Of a stretch of DNA of 64,000 nucleotides, positions 42,350-52,150 are shown one piece after another (the first letter of the stretch is position 1; every line of letters begins with the position of its first letter). The translations under genes were made by a program, and so were the position numbers. The notes below the pieces were generated by a model. The model was not told the DNA's origin, made no database searches, and saw nothing but the letters and a program-made list of their open reading frames with translations. Source of the stretch: Bdellovibrionia bacterium (GTDB taxonomy: Bacteria > Bdellovibrionota > Bdellovibrionia > Bdellovibrionales > JAGQZY01); NCBI GenBank assembly GCA_030427805.1, contig JAUICP010000001.1, positions 744,001 through 808,000 of the forward strand, in the 5' to 3' direction.

Positions 42350-43834
42350 ATGCAGTTATGTCAGCTTCTCTCTGTATTTTCGAGCTTTCATTTGGGCCCA
42401 GGTGGTTCCGAAGAAGTTGATTTCATTACATCGGATTCCCGTAAAATTAACTCTTCATCTATTTTTGTTGCTGTTAGAGGCAGCCGCCATGATGGCCACG
42501 ATTTTTTGCCGGAGGTTCTTAAAAAGTCACCACTTGCCGTCGTTGTCGAGGATTCTGCAAATATTCCCGAGAATTACGATGGAGGGCTTCTGGTCGTAGA
42601 GGACTCGCGACAAGCTTATAATATATTATCGGCCCGCTTTTTTGGACGCCCGGGAGATAGTCTCTTTAGCGTAGGTATTACTGGCACCAATGGTAAGACG
42701 ACGACGAGTTATATCGTTGAGAGTTTACTCAATGCTTTCTCTTGGCCAACCGGTGTTATCGGTACCATTAATCACCATCTTGGCGAAACGGTTTGGCAAA
42801 GTGAATTAACGACGCCCGACTGTTTTAGCTTTCAACAAAGACTGAGTGACTTTAAAAGTGCAGGGGCTGAAGCACTAGCCGTCGAGGTCTCGAGCCATGC
42901 TCTTGATCAAAAGCGAATCGGCGAAATCCCTTTTGACGTCGGAATTTTTCTCAATCTTTCTCGGGATCATCTCGATTATCACGATTCGATGGAGGATTAC
43001 TTCGAGGCCAAAGAAAAGTTATTTAACGAACATTTTCAAAACTCTGAGAAGCCTATCGCCATATTAAATTACGATGACCCTTGGGTGAAAAAAACAAAAG
43101 TGGCTGAGCACGCAAAAAAATTGGCCTTCGGCTTTGGTGAGCATCCGTTTCGGATTCACTTCTTAGGACAAACTGTTAGTGGTATGAACTTTACAATAGA
43201 AAGTGCTCAGTTCACCGAAGAATTCTTTTTACCGATGATTGGGCCATTCAATGCCATGAATGCTACTGCGGCTGTTCTTACTGCATGGTCAGCCGGAGCA
43301 AGTTTCGAGACGATTCGATCGGCATTAAAAAGCTTTAAGGGCGTACCGGGACGCTTGCAAAGGGTTCAAAACGATAAGGCCTATAATATCTTTGTCGACT
43401 ACGCTCACACGCCGGATGCTCTCAGTAATGTTTTAAATGGTCTCGTCGAACTAAAAAAGAAAGATAAAAATGTGAATCGTATTCTCTGCCTTTTTGGTTG
43501 TGGAGGGGATCGAGACAAGGGGAAGCGTCCTTTAATGATGGAAGCTGCGCTCAAATACTCAGATCAGATTTTTTTGACATCAGACAACCCCAGAACAGAA
43601 GATCCTAAAAAGATTATTGAGGATTGCCTCGAAAAATGTTCATCAAAAGAACGTCAATCAATTGTGAGTATTGAAAATAGAAGAGAAGCAATTCAAGCTT
43701 TAATCGAAAACTGCCAGCCAGGAGATGTTGCTTTGATCGCGGGTAAGGGGCATGAGGATTACCAGATTATCGGTACCAAGAAAATACATTTTAGCGACTA
43801 TGAAACGGCAAAGGAAATCGTCAATGGCCTGTAA
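42350..43834 (+). CDS. murE: UDP-MurNAc-tripeptide synthetase MurE (meso-DAP type)
   Basis: A 494-residue Mur ligase that adds the third stem residue. Visible are the N-terminal SDSRKI uridine site, ATP loop GTNGKTTTSY, the EVSSHALDQKR segment and DNPRTEDP. The DNPR motif marks ligases specific for meso-diaminopimelate. It overlaps murF by 11 bases, and it is the first gene after the ftsI-murE insertion. No obvious ribosome site precedes the ATG. Confidence 0.96.
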   Translation: MQLCQLLSVFSSFHLGPGGSEEVDFITSDSRKINSSSIFVAVRGSRHDGHDFLPEVLKKSPLAVVVEDSANIPENYDGGLLVVEDSRQAYNILSARFFGRPGDSLFSVGITGTNGKTTTSYIVESLLNAFSWPTGVIGTINHHLGETVWQSELTTPDCFSFQQRLSDFKSAGAEALAVEVSSHALDQKRIGEIPFDVGIFLNLSRDHLDYHDSMEDYFEAKEKLFNEHFQNSEKPIAILNYDDPWVKKTKVAEHAKKLAFGFGEHPFRIHFLGQTVSGMNFTIESAQFTEEFFLPMIGPFNAMNATAAVLTAWSAGASFETIRSALKSFKGVPGRLQRVQNDKAYNIFVDYAHTPDALSNVLNGLVELKKKDKNVNRILCLFGCGGDRDKGKRPLMMEAALKYSDQIFLTSDNPRTEDPKKIIEDCLEKCSSKERQSIVSIENRREAIQALIENCQPGDVALIAGKGHEDYQIIGTKKIHFSDYETAKEIVNGL

Positions 43835-45245
43835 ACTGACACTTTCTGAAATCCAAGAAGCGACCTCGGGAAAGATTCTTTCTGAAAAAAGTACCTCCTT
43901 TGAAGGGGTGGGCACAGATACAAGAAGAGATTTGAGTCACCAAGTATTCATAGCCCTCAAGGGCGAGAATTTTGATGCCCATAAATTTTTGGACTCCGCC
44001 GTCGAGAAAGGGGCTCAGTGCCTTCTTATTCACGATAATCAAGGAGCGAGCTCAGAACTTCTCGAAAAGGTCAGCGTCATTCTTGTCGATGATACTTTAA
44101 AGGCTTTGCAAGATTTAGGTCGCTTCGTAAGAAAAAGAGAAAACCCTCAAATTATTGCGATAACTGGGAGTAATGGGAAGACCTCTACCAAAGAGTTTGT
44201 CGCGCAGATTTTATCGACATGTAAAAAAACCCATTGGAGTAAGGGGAGTTTTAATAACCATTGGGGTGTTCCGTTAACTCTTCTCGATATGGATCAAGGT
44301 TGCGAAGTCGCTGTTGTCGAAATGGGCATGAATGACTATGGAGAAATTGAGCAACTCGTGGGAATAGCTGAGCCCAACTGTGTTTGTGTGACTAATGTGG
44401 GTTCAGCTCACATTGGATTTTTTAAATCCCTTGAAAATATCGCAAAAGCCAAAGAAGAAATATATCGCTTTAGTGCAGAGGGCACGACAGCTGTATTCAA
44501 TCTCGATAATTACTACACCTCCCAGATGTTGCAGAACTGGATAAAGCTCAGAGGTAAAGAAAAGGTATTAAAGTTTTCTAGGGCTAAAGATGCCCATGCC
44601 GATGTCAATCTCGATATTACTAAGCAATCCAAGCAAGGGATTGGTGTAAAAGGGCAAATTGGTGGAATTTCGGGTGAAGCGCAGATCCCACTTTTTGGAA
44701 GTCACAATCTTGAAAACATTATGGCGGCTGCTTGCTTAGCATTGAGTGCGGAAATCCCAGCCGAAAAAATTTGGCGGAGTCTTCCGAAATTAAAAACTGC
44801 TTGGGGGCGAAGCCAATGGCTCGATCACGCGACAACCGGAGCGCGAATTTTATTTGATGGTTACAATGCGAATCCCGACTCGTTTAAGAGTTTAATGAGT
44901 AACTTAAAATCGCTCGAGGAACCAGGAAAACTCATTGGCTGTTTTGGTGAAATGCTCGAGTTGGGTGACCTCAGTCTTGAGGCCCACGAAAACCTTGGCA
45001 CCGAGCTCGGGCGCTGTGGTTTTGAACGGCTTTGGTTTTTTGGCCCTTCAGCGGAGGCCTTTAGAAGGGGTTACCTGCGCGAGGGAAGTGAAAAGAGTCT
45101 TCTCACGAGTAAAAACTACGAAGAAGCCATAGCCCACAAACTTCATGGTGAAATTGGTGCCGACAGCTTAGTTGTTCTTAAAGGCTCGCGGGGGATGCGG
45201 GTAGAGCGACTGCTCCCAGAAAGCATCCCCGATAAGACTTCTTAG
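43824..45245 (+). CDS. murF: UDP-MurNAc-tripeptide:D-Ala-D-Ala ligase MurF
   Basis: A 473-residue Mur ligase that adds D-Ala-D-Ala to the tripeptide. It shows GVGTDTRRD, the ATP loop GSNGKTSTKE, NNHWGVPLTLLD, VEMGMNDYGEI and DGYNANPDS, all typical of MurF. I chose ATG 43824 (MACKLTLSEI) with AAAGGA at 43810-43815; the upstream frame to 43752 has no family features. It overlaps murE by 11 bases. Confidence 0.95.
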   Translation: MACKLTLSEIQEATSGKILSEKSTSFEGVGTDTRRDLSHQVFIALKGENFDAHKFLDSAVEKGAQCLLIHDNQGASSELLEKVSVILVDDTLKALQDLGRFVRKRENPQIIAITGSNGKTSTKEFVAQILSTCKKTHWSKGSFNNHWGVPLTLLDMDQGCEVAVVEMGMNDYGEIEQLVGIAEPNCVCVTNVGSAHIGFFKSLENIAKAKEEIYRFSAEGTTAVFNLDNYYTSQMLQNWIKLRGKEKVLKFSRAKDAHADVNLDITKQSKQGIGVKGQIGGISGEAQIPLFGSHNLENIMAAACLALSAEIPAEKIWRSLPKLKTAWGRSQWLDHATTGARILFDGYNANPDSFKSLMSNLKSLEEPGKLIGCFGEMLELGDLSLEAHENLGTELGRCGFERLWFFGPSAEAFRRGYLREGSEKSLLTSKNYEEAIAHKLHGEIGADSLVVLKGSRGMRVERLLPESIPDKTS

Positions 45246-45318
45246 AATGTAAAAAGCTTTGTAAATTCAGTTATTTACAAACTTTCGCTTGCGATCTTGT
45301 CCCGCTTTGTGCTAGAAG

Positions 45319-46437
45319 ATGACTCTATTATTAGTTTTCCATCTCCCGGGGGCACTGGCTTTGTTATATCAGTGGTTGTTTTCACTATCAGAAGACTTCA
45401 GTTTCTTTAACGTTTTTAGATATATAACTTTTAGAACCTTCATTGCTTTCTTTACGGCATTTCTAATGTGTTGGGCTTTTGGTCCCATGTTTATCCGCCG
45501 CTTAGTGAGAAAACAAATGGGTCAGTCCATTCGAGAGGATGGTCCTGAATCCCACAAGAAAAAGGCGGGGACACCGACCATGGGGGGAGGCTTAATCCTC
45601 GCATCAATTATGGCTCCATGTCTTTTGTGGATTGATCTAGGAAATGCCCTTGTCTGGGGTGCGATTATCGTGACTCTCAGTTTTGGAGCAATCGGATACA
45701 TTGATGACTCTCTCAAGGTACTCAAGAAAAACCACAAGGGACTCTCTGGTAAAATTCGACTCCTTCTCGAGTTTTTAATTTCTGGAGTCACGATCTTCTT
45801 TTTGATGGAATATCACAATTTATCTTCTGTTTTAACAATACCCTTTTTTAAAAATGTCGCCTTCGATTTAGGGTGGGCTTACATCCCGTTTGGTTGCTTG
45901 GTAGTTGTCGGTGCGGCCAATGCCGTGAATCTAACAGATGGTTTAGATGGTTTAGCCATAGTTCCAGTCATCATATCGGCGGGTACATTTGCACTTTTTG
46001 CCTATGTCGCTGGTCACTTTGAAATTGCCGAATATTTACAGATTCCCTTTATTAAAGGATCAGGTGAGCTTGCGCCGCTGGCTGCCTGTGTGGTTGCCGC
46101 TGGTTTAGGGTTTTTATGGTATAACACCTATCCTGCCCAGGTTTTTATGGGAGATGTGGGAAGTCTCAGTCTTGGTGGCTTCCTCGGTGTCATGGCTGTG
46201 ATCACAAAAAATGAATTGGTTTTATTAGTCCTCGGTGGCGTGTTTGTCGTCGAGGCACTTTCAGTAATAACTCAAGTAGCATCCTTCAAACTGACTGGAA
46301 AGCGAGTCTTCCGCATGGCTCCGATCCATCATCACTTTGAATTGAAGGGTCTTGATGAGACTAAAATCATCGTTCGATTTTGGATTATCTCGATTCTTTT
46401 GGCTGTATTGAGTTTAGCGACATTAAAGTTGAGGTAA
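45319..46437 (+). CDS. mraY: Phospho-MurNAc-pentapeptide transferase MraY
   Basis: A 372-residue polytopic enzyme (about 10 membrane helices) that makes lipid I. It has GTPTMGG, the catalytic Asp-Asp in [17 protein letters not shown] and the C-terminal [11 protein letters not shown]. Length matches the family. It follows murF by 73 bases and precedes murD by 4. Confidence 0.97.
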   Translation: MTLLLVFHLPGALALLYQWLFSLSEDFSFFNVFRYITFRTFIAFFTAFLMCWAFGPMFIRRLVRKQMGQSIREDGPESHKKKAGTPTMGGGLILASIMAPCLLWIDLGNALVWGAIIVTLSFGAIGYIDDSLKVLKKNHKGLSGKIRLLLEFLISGVTIFFLMEYHNLSSVLTIPFFKNVAFDLGWAYIPFGCLVVVGAANAVNLTDGLDGLAIVPVIISAGTFALFAYVAGHFEIAEYLQIPFIKGSGELAPLAACVVAAGLGFLWYNTYPAQVFMGDVGSLSLGGFLGVMAVITKNELVLLVLGGVFVVEALSVITQVASFKLTGKRVFRMAPIHHHFELKGLDETKIIVRFWIISILLAVLSLATLKLR

Positions 46438-46441
46438 GAGA

Positions 46442-47830
46442 ATGTATTCTGAGGTGAGTGAATTACAGGGTAAAAAAATTATGGTTGTCGGTTTGGCAAA
46501 AACGGGAGTCTCTTTGGCTAAGTTTTTGTGTAAGCACGGCGCTAACGTCACGATCAGTGACCACAAATCAAAAGCTGAATTGGCTAACAATTTGGAACTC
46601 ATTGAAGATCTGCAACTAGAGTACGACCTCGGTGGGCATACGCCCAAGAAGTTTCTTGAGCAAGATTTAATTATCTTGTCTCCGGGTGTCCCTCCGACAC
46701 TCAAAATTTTCGACTATGCTCGTAGCCATGGAGTATTTGTTACGGGTGAGTTTGAGTTTGCGAATTGGTTTATCAAAGAACCAGTGATTGCGGTCACCGG
46801 GACCAATGGTAAAACGACGGTTGCCCGCCTCATCCACAAGATGCTCAAGTTGAGCAATGTCGATGTTTGGATCGGTGGAAATATTGGGACTCCGATGGTC
46901 GACTATTTGGCTCGCAGCCAACCGGCGCAAGTTTTGATTGCCGAAGTCTCTAGTTTTCAACTAGAGCACGTCCAGCGTTTTACACCACAAAATGTGGTCT
47001 TTACAAACCTGGCAGAGAATCACTTGGATCGATATAAGTCTATGGAAGATTATATCAACGCCAAGAGAAGAATTTTCTTAAACACGAATCAGGCGACCAC
47101 ATCAATTCTCGATGCCGATGATAATGCGGTAGTTGAACTCGCAAGAGATCCTTCTGTACAGAGAGGGCGAATTTTCTACTTCTCGAGAAAGCCATCTTTG
47201 GAACCACAAATTATGAATATCGGTGGTGCTGTTGCAATCAATGATGAGTTGCGAGTGAGAACGGGCCCCGAGATCGAGTACTTTACAACGAAGAATATGC
47301 GCATGCGCGGTTCTCACTCTATAGAGAATTTCATGGCAGCCATTCTTGCTGCCAGAGAGCACGGTGCAACCCATGAAGCCATCCAAGAAGTTATCAATGA
47401 GTTTCGTGGACTTGCCCACCGATTAGAGTATGTCCGTCGCGTTGGTGGAGTTGAGTTTTTCAACGATTCAAAGGCAACCAATGTCCATTCGGTGATAAGA
47501 GCACTTGAGTCTTTTGACGAAAACGTAATTCTTATCATGGGTGGTAAAGATACAAATCTTTGCTATGAACCTTTGCGCGATAAGATCAAAGCGAAAGTAA
47601 AGAACTTAATTCTTTGTGGTGAAGCCAAAGAACGAATCAATCGCGACATTGGTGATATGTCCGAAACATTCTTGATAGGAACCTTTGAAGAAGCCATCCT
47701 AATCGCCTATCAGAAATCGCGAATTGGCGACGTTGTACTATTGTCTCCGGGTTGTTCGAGTTTCGATATGTTCGATAGTTACGAAGAGCGTGGTGATTAC
47801 TTTAAAGGAATGGTAAAAAACTTTAGATAA
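46442..47830 (+). CDS. murD: UDP-MurNAc-L-alanine:D-glutamate ligase MurD
   Basis: A 462-residue Mur ligase that adds D-glutamate. It has the N-terminal VVGLAKTGVSLA nucleotide site, LSPGVPPT, the ATP loop GTNGKTTVAR, NLAENHLDRY and NDSKATN. It is the last gene of the murE-murF-mraY-murD run; a strong terminator follows 30 bases on, where most clusters would continue straight to ftsW. Confidence 0.97.
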   Translation: MYSEVSELQGKKIMVVGLAKTGVSLAKFLCKHGANVTISDHKSKAELANNLELIEDLQLEYDLGGHTPKKFLEQDLIILSPGVPPTLKIFDYARSHGVFVTGEFEFANWFIKEPVIAVTGTNGKTTVARLIHKMLKLSNVDVWIGGNIGTPMVDYLARSQPAQVLIAEVSSFQLEHVQRFTPQNVVFTNLAENHLDRYKSMEDYINAKRRIFLNTNQATTSILDADDNAVVELARDPSVQRGRIFYFSRKPSLEPQIMNIGGAVAINDELRVRTGPEIEYFTTKNMRMRGSHSIENFMAAILAAREHGATHEAIQEVINEFRGLAHRLEYVRRVGGVEFFNDSKATNVHSVIRALESFDENVILIMGGKDTNLCYEPLRDKIKAKVKNLILCGEAKERINRDIGDMSETFLIGTFEEAILIAYQKSRIGDVVLLSPGCSSFDMFDSYEERGDYFKGMVKNFR

Positions 47831-47860
47831 GTTTTAATTTTAAAGTTCATTTAAGAATTC

Positions 47861-47890
47861 AAAAACCTCAGCCAAGGCTGGGGTTTTTTT
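47861..47890. terminator. Intrinsic terminator after murD (likely bidirectional)
   Basis: The palindromic run from 47861 to 47888 (A5-CCTCAGC and GCTGGGG-T5) pairs over about 11-12 bases including one T-G pair, with a 4-base loop CAAG and a 7-base T run. Read on the other strand it also has a T5 run, so it can serve the convergent TIGR02147 gene too. Confidence 0.9.
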
Positions 47891-47918
47891 ATTGTGGTGG
47901 AGGTTCTGAGTCAGAGAC

Positions 47919-48734
47919 TTAAGGGGTCCAATTAAAGAGGTCAAAGTTGATTTGATAGACTGTTTTGGCGGGTGCAGAGCTAACGACTTCTTTCGCTTTT
48001 TTTAGAAACTTAATAAACTCGGCTTGAATTTGCGCCTTTGCTTCTGGTGAAGCAGAAAGTGTTGCCGAGAAAGAGTATTTCTCGTCTTCATCAAGTTCTG
48101 ATAGTCGGTGAATACTTCGCATTCGAATCAAAGACTGGTGTGCCCAGGTCATCGGTGATTGATTGTCTAGGTGAAATCCTTTCTGAAGAACTCGGTAGCT
48201 TCCTTTTGTGAACTCGACGAGTTCAAGTTTTTCAAGGGTGGCCAGAATAGATTGAACCTTCTTGCCACTCAGTTGCAGGTCTTGACCAATCTTTTTGGGA
48301 TCCTTTTGGTATTCGGGAATTCCCAAGAGGACGTGCACAATTTTATTTAATGGATCCGAGTAGTATTCCATTTGATAGGCGGGGCCAGAAGGTTTTTTTA
48401 GATCCAGGTTCTTTTCAGTACGTAAGTGGATTCGCCTAATACTTTCGATTTGGCTAAGTAGTTTCTCGCGGCGACTTTCTTTTGTGCAATGGTCTTTTTC
48501 CCGTAGAAGGATCAAGTAGTCCGTCTCGTTGTCATCGAGCTTCAAGGCTTCGGCCAGGGAGAAGCACTGATCACTACTCAAATTAGCCCTGGCTTTTAAG
48601 CAATTTGATAGGTAGGTCGGTTGAATTTCGGCTTCTTTTGCCAGCTTAGCCTGGGTAAATGAGGGGTATTTGAGCTTTCGTTCTTTGAGGGTATCCCTTA
48701 AAAAGTCTAAATGATTCAGGTACTTATAAATCAT
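47919..48734 (-). CDS. TIGR02147 family protein, putative regulator
   Basis: A 271-residue protein matching the TIGR02147 pattern. The N-terminal YLNHLDFLRD is followed by a helix-turn-helix-like segment (FTQAKLAKEAEIQPTYLSN), a helical middle, and a region that resembles a winged helix with the QLSGKKVQSILATLEKLELVEF segment. The family is expanded in Bdellovibrionota and Fibrobacteres and has no well-defined function; a DNA-binding role is suggested. It is divergent from an exported-protein gene, with a 119-base AT-rich space that could hold its own sites. Confidence 0.85.
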   Translation of the reverse strand: MIYKYLNHLDFLRDTLKERKLKYPSFTQAKLAKEAEIQPTYLSNCLKARANLSSDQCFSLAEALKLDDNETDYLILLREKDHCTKESRREKLLSQIESIRRIHLRTEKNLDLKKPSGPAYQMEYYSDPLNKIVHVLLGIPEYQKDPKKIGQDLQLSGKKVQSILATLEKLELVEFTKGSYRVLQKGFHLDNQSPMTWAHQSLIRMRSIHRLSELDEDEKYSFSATLSASPEAKAQIQAEFIKFLKKAKEVVSSAPAKTVYQINFDLFNWTP

Positions 48735-48853
48735 ATCTACCTTAGTTTATAAAAAATAAATTATTTCGACCTAAAATATTATTAATTAATTTATCAATAA
48801 TGCCCCGCGATGTACAGTCCGGATCCAAGATTAAACCTCATAAAGGAGAAATT
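48735..48853. promoter_or_regulatory. AT-rich divergent control region
   Basis: The 119 bases between the TIGR02147 gene and the exported-protein gene are strongly AT-rich, with TAAAAT near 48772 and a TTAATTAA palindrome around 48783-48790. This is where promoters for both directions should be. I cannot define an operator. Confidence 0.4.
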
Positions 48854-49654
48854 ATGAAATCCCCCATTTTATTAATCATTTTGTTGTTCACTTTTTCATT
48901 AAACTCACAAGCAGCACCTCCCTTTCCAGGGGGAGCCGATCCCTTACCTGACAATACGGTCGCAACTTGTGGCAATATCTATCTCATCAGTCATAAGGTT
49001 TCCGAACCCATCGGCCCTCGTCATCGAGTTTCTGGGATCGATACTAATGGTCGAAAGTTTTCGGTCCAAGTAGGCCAGGATGTCTTTGAAAATGTAGAAC
49101 TCTACGCATCTCAGGATCCTTACTTTACCCTTAACGATTTCGTTGGTGGGAGCACACTACAAATTTTTTGGGGTGGCTATAAAAAGGCCTTTATTTCTTT
49201 TGAAAATGAACCCCGAATTGAAATTGATTGTGAACTTGTAAGTACCCAAGAAAGTGCACAATGTGAAAGTGTTGCGCCAAAGACAGGCATTTCTTTAGCA
49301 GAATACGATGATTTGCAGGCTCCATTATGTTGTGGTGGTGCTAATAAGCGCTATCTCGAAAGGGTGATGGAAGCGCAACGTGTAACAAGTATGGAGCGAC
49401 TTAAATATGTAGAAGGGCGCAGAAGTAGTGGCTACGAACGACTCGTTGATAAATTAGGAGAAACGGCACCCGAAATGATGGTTTTTCTCGAAGAGAATCC
49501 CGACACTTTAATGGAAGCGGCATTGGTTAAAATTGCTGAATTACTCGGAGTAAACCCAATGTCGACTGTTGCGATCGGCTCTCTTGATTTAATGGCTTTG
49601 ATTATCGCCAATCAGAAAGATAAGAAGTGTGATGCTGAAGTATCGTCGAATTAA
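48854..49654 (+). CDS. Exported protein of unknown function
   Basis: A 266-residue protein with a signal peptide (about 1-20, NSQA/AP). I use ATG 48854, with AAAGGAG just upstream; the frame to 48800 adds residues with no signal character. The N-terminal half is beta-rich with several cysteines, including a CCGG sequence near the middle; the C-terminal half is helical and ends in a lone cysteine. No family recognised. A terminator follows at 49664. Confidence 0.75.
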   Translation: MKSPILLIILLFTFSLNSQAAPPFPGGADPLPDNTVATCGNIYLISHKVSEPIGPRHRVSGIDTNGRKFSVQVGQDVFENVELYASQDPYFTLNDFVGGSTLQIFWGGYKKAFISFENEPRIEIDCELVSTQESAQCESVAPKTGISLAEYDDLQAPLCCGGANKRYLERVMEAQRVTSMERLKYVEGRRSSGYERLVDKLGETAPEMMVFLEENPDTLMEAALVKIAELLGVNPMSTVAIGSLDLMALIIANQKDKKCDAEVSSN

Positions 49655-49663
49655 CATTGAATT

Positions 49664-49688
49664 AAAAAGCTCTTTTGGGCTTTTTTTT
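49664..49688 (+). terminator. Intrinsic terminator after exported protein gene
   Basis: AAAAAGCTC (49664-49672) pairs with GGGCTTTTT (49677-49685) around a TTTT loop, with T continuing to 49688. It insulates the 48854-49654 gene from the lipoprotein gene that starts at 49717. Confidence 0.85.
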
Positions 49689-49716
49689 GCATAGAGATTG
49701 TGAAGTAAGAGTCATC

Positions 49717-51498
49717 ATGAATATTAGAAATATTGTTTTATACAGCATATTTATCACTTTTTTCCTATCTGGTTGTCGGTCTTCAGAAGGAGGGGGTTCT
49801 GACATTAAAGGACCTGCTTTTTCGAGGAACCCGATGCTTCTCGGACAAGTGATTCCCGGAACTTCCGAAGAGACGCAAAATCAACACAACGGAATCCGAC
49901 CGTCCTCTCCCCAAGCCATGGGTGATTGGGAGAGTAGCGGCGGCGACGGAGTCGTTTGTGGTTCTGGTAACTCCGAAGAGATAAAGATTCTCGACGAGTG
50001 GGAGTTTCTTTCAAATTCCACGGACTACGAAACGCAGTACGATTTTTCGAGTTATTTTAGTGGAGAAAAACTCACACCTTATGAATTTACGAGTGGGATG
50101 ACTGGCAATGAAATCCTTGAGTTTGTTTTTACCCGGCTGTGGGAGCTGACGCCGCTTTTTGGACAACGTCTCGTGGATTTAAATCAGCGCTTCCCCTTAA
50201 AGGATTGGGTTGCCACCGAAGAAGACATCGAAGTCAACGATAGTCAGCCCATTGCAGAACTCCCAAGCGAATGTAAACTCGTGCAAATTGCCAATCGAAA
50301 AACGCTCTCTACTGAAGGGCAAGTCCCAGAAACTAAGATTTATTACAATAAATCCCTTTTTGACCGGCTCAATGAATTTCAAAAGGCGATGTTGATGACC
50401 CATGAGTTTATCTACCTTTTGGCCAAAGAAGGTGGGCACCCCACTTCGGATAGCATTAGGAGACTCATCGCCTTTGTCTTCTCCAAAGAGTTTCACGATG
50501 TCGATGTTCCCAGTGAAGGGAGTTTTTCGGGGCCCTACCGGGCCATGAGTTTTCGGCAAGTTCTCGACCCTCCCTTTGGCGATTACATGCGGTTTTTCTT
50601 ACAAGATGATGTTTACGGAGTCGATTCATCGGACAATCCGATTTACAAAGCAACCATTGAGTTGATGAATTTCTTTCGCGCCAAAATGAAAACGTGTTTG
50701 GGTGAAGATTTTGATTCTCTTCCAGATTCCCAAGATAAAAGAAGAACGAGAGGGAGATGTCAAAGTGAGGTTTTTTCCGATCAGGGAGTTTATACGGACC
50801 TGTCCCCTGAAGCCAATTTCGTCTATGTGACTCGATTTGTTGATGATCGTGATTGGTTGCGACGGACCTGGAATTCCGAATGGATGTCCCTTCCTAAAAA
50901 ATCAATGCTCGAAGAACGTGATAGCGATTGGCTCGGTCTTGTGGAGAAGTCCTGTGAACATCTTGATAATAATACGGACTTTCAATTTATGGAACATCAA
51001 GAAAAGGCAAAGTTGTTCTGTCGAAATCTCGACATTGAAGTCAGTCTTCTGAGTGAGCGAGATGTGACCAGGAATTACTCCTGTGTCACCGACCCTTTAA
51101 TGTTTCACTCCGGACAAAGTGAATCCATGTTAGTTTATCACGTGTCAGATCCGATGAATGGTGTCTACGTTGTCCATGAATTTAGTAAGCCCTTTGAAAT
51201 CGTCGAAGAAAGTATTAGAAGTGTTTGGAAAGAGCATGGCTACCGCAACCGAGAGTTTTACGCGGATTTTGTTTTCAAGTTCGCGGTGGATTCCGCTGAC
51301 GATCTATTGAATTTGCAGTTCCTGGTGCAAAATAACCCAGATATTATTGAGCGTGTTACCGACCAAAATGGAGAGAAAATTGATTCGGGTCAATGGTCAA
51401 TCATTGGTTCTACTTCTGAAGTCAGTCATTTGCAAATCAAAACCGATTGCTTTGTCAGGGAACTCACGGCCAATAAAGAGGCGGCCTATATTCGATAA
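49717..51498 (+). CDS. Large lipoprotein of unknown function with GGDGVVC motif
   Basis: A 593-residue lipoprotein (lipobox FLSGC, Cys19 or so). I use ATG 49717, which begins the signal peptide; the frame to 49675 runs back into the terminator. A glycine-rich GGDGVVCGSG followed by ILDEWEF resembles the GGDVVVC...LLDLYE motif I have seen in exported proteins of this bacterial group. Further on MTHEFIYLL, with S..IRRLIAFVFS after it, recalls the HE-containing core of the same proteins. It is not a canonical HExxH protease. Function unknown. Confidence 0.75.
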   Translation: MNIRNIVLYSIFITFFLSGCRSSEGGGSDIKGPAFSRNPMLLGQVIPGTSEETQNQHNGIRPSSPQAMGDWESSGGDGVVCGSGNSEEIKILDEWEFLSNSTDYETQYDFSSYFSGEKLTPYEFTSGMTGNEILEFVFTRLWELTPLFGQRLVDLNQRFPLKDWVATEEDIEVNDSQPIAELPSECKLVQIANRKTLSTEGQVPETKIYYNKSLFDRLNEFQKAMLMTHEFIYLLAKEGGHPTSDSIRRLIAFVFSKEFHDVDVPSEGSFSGPYRAMSFRQVLDPPFGDYMRFFLQDDVYGVDSSDNPIYKATIELMNFFRAKMKTCLGEDFDSLPDSQDKRRTRGRCQSEVFSDQGVYTDLSPEANFVYVTRFVDDRDWLRRTWNSEWMSLPKKSMLEERDSDWLGLVEKSCEHLDNNTDFQFMEHQEKAKLFCRNLDIEVSLLSERDVTRNYSCVTDPLMFHSGQSESMLVYHVSDPMNGVYVVHEFSKPFEIVEESIRSVWKEHGYRNREFYADFVFKFAVDSADDLLNLQFLVQNNPDIIERVTDQNGEKIDSGQWSIIGSTSEVSHLQIKTDCFVRELTANKEAAYIR

Positions 51499-51529
51499 AA
51501 AAAGCCTTAGTTGACCCTAAGGCTTTTTT
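51498..51529. terminator. Strong bidirectional terminator
   Basis: AAAAAAGCCTTAG (51498-51510) pairs perfectly with CTAAGGCTTTTTT (51517-51529) around a TTGACC loop. The T6 runs on both strands suit the two converging genes on either side. Confidence 0.92.
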
Positions 51530-51565
51530 GAATTCTCTCGCTATAAGAGTTTTCTTAAATACCAA

Positions 51566-51985
51566 TTAAATTTTTGGCTCTGGAATTCGTTGGCAATTAG
51601 CAGAAAAAAGGTAGTTACCAAATTGCTGATGAAGAGATTGCCCGGGGCGAAGAATAATACGATCGAAAATATTTTCGGCATTACAATTCTTAAGAAGTGA
51701 TTGTTGGCTGTTGTTACAAAGGTAGGCTTCGAAAACTGGGTTTTCGCCACCAGTAAAAGTGTAAGCAATTCCAACTTCAGCGCCAAACTCAGGAATATCA
51801 ACAAGTTTTTGATACTCTCTAAGGTCTGCTCGGTTATCAAATGAGTAACCTAAGCTGATTAAAAAGTTCCAACCAAAGCCACGATCTGGGCTCTTCGCTT
51901 TTAATGCGGTTACTGAACAGAGTAAATCTGCCTGAGCCGATAAACTGGCCATTACAATTGCGCCAATAAGAATAAGTTTTTTCAT
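51566..51985 (-). CDS. Small exported protein of unknown function
   Basis: A 139-residue protein with a signal peptide (about 1-19, SAQA/DL) and several cysteines that could form disulfides (LLCSV, LCNN, NCNA, NCQR). The middle has beta-strand character. No family recognised. It is the last gene of the block that separates murD from ftsW and is divergent from ftsW. Confidence 0.65.
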   Translation of the reverse strand: MKKLILIGAIVMASLSAQADLLCSVTALKAKSPDRGFGWNFLISLGYSFDNRADLREYQKLVDIPEFGAEVGIAYTFTGGENPVFEAYLCNNSQQSLLKNCNAENIFDRIILRPGQSLHQQFGNYLFSANCQRIPEPKI

Positions 51986-52150
51986 AAAGCCTCCCTACTT
52001 GAGTGCCCAGAGGCTACTGGCCTATGGTCGGGTTGTCGAGAATTTAGGCCTATGACGCAAAGAAAACCGAGCCAGGAAACAATGCAAAAGCTTTGTACTA
52101 AATTCTAGTCCAGGATCGACGGAGCTTGTCTAAGGGCATAAAATAATTAG

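Noticed and set aside
50398-50445. Possible zinc-protease motif (THEFIYLL) in the large lipoprotein
   Set aside because: It has HE but not HExxH; the fifth residue is Tyr and no third ligand is evident, so I do not call a protease.
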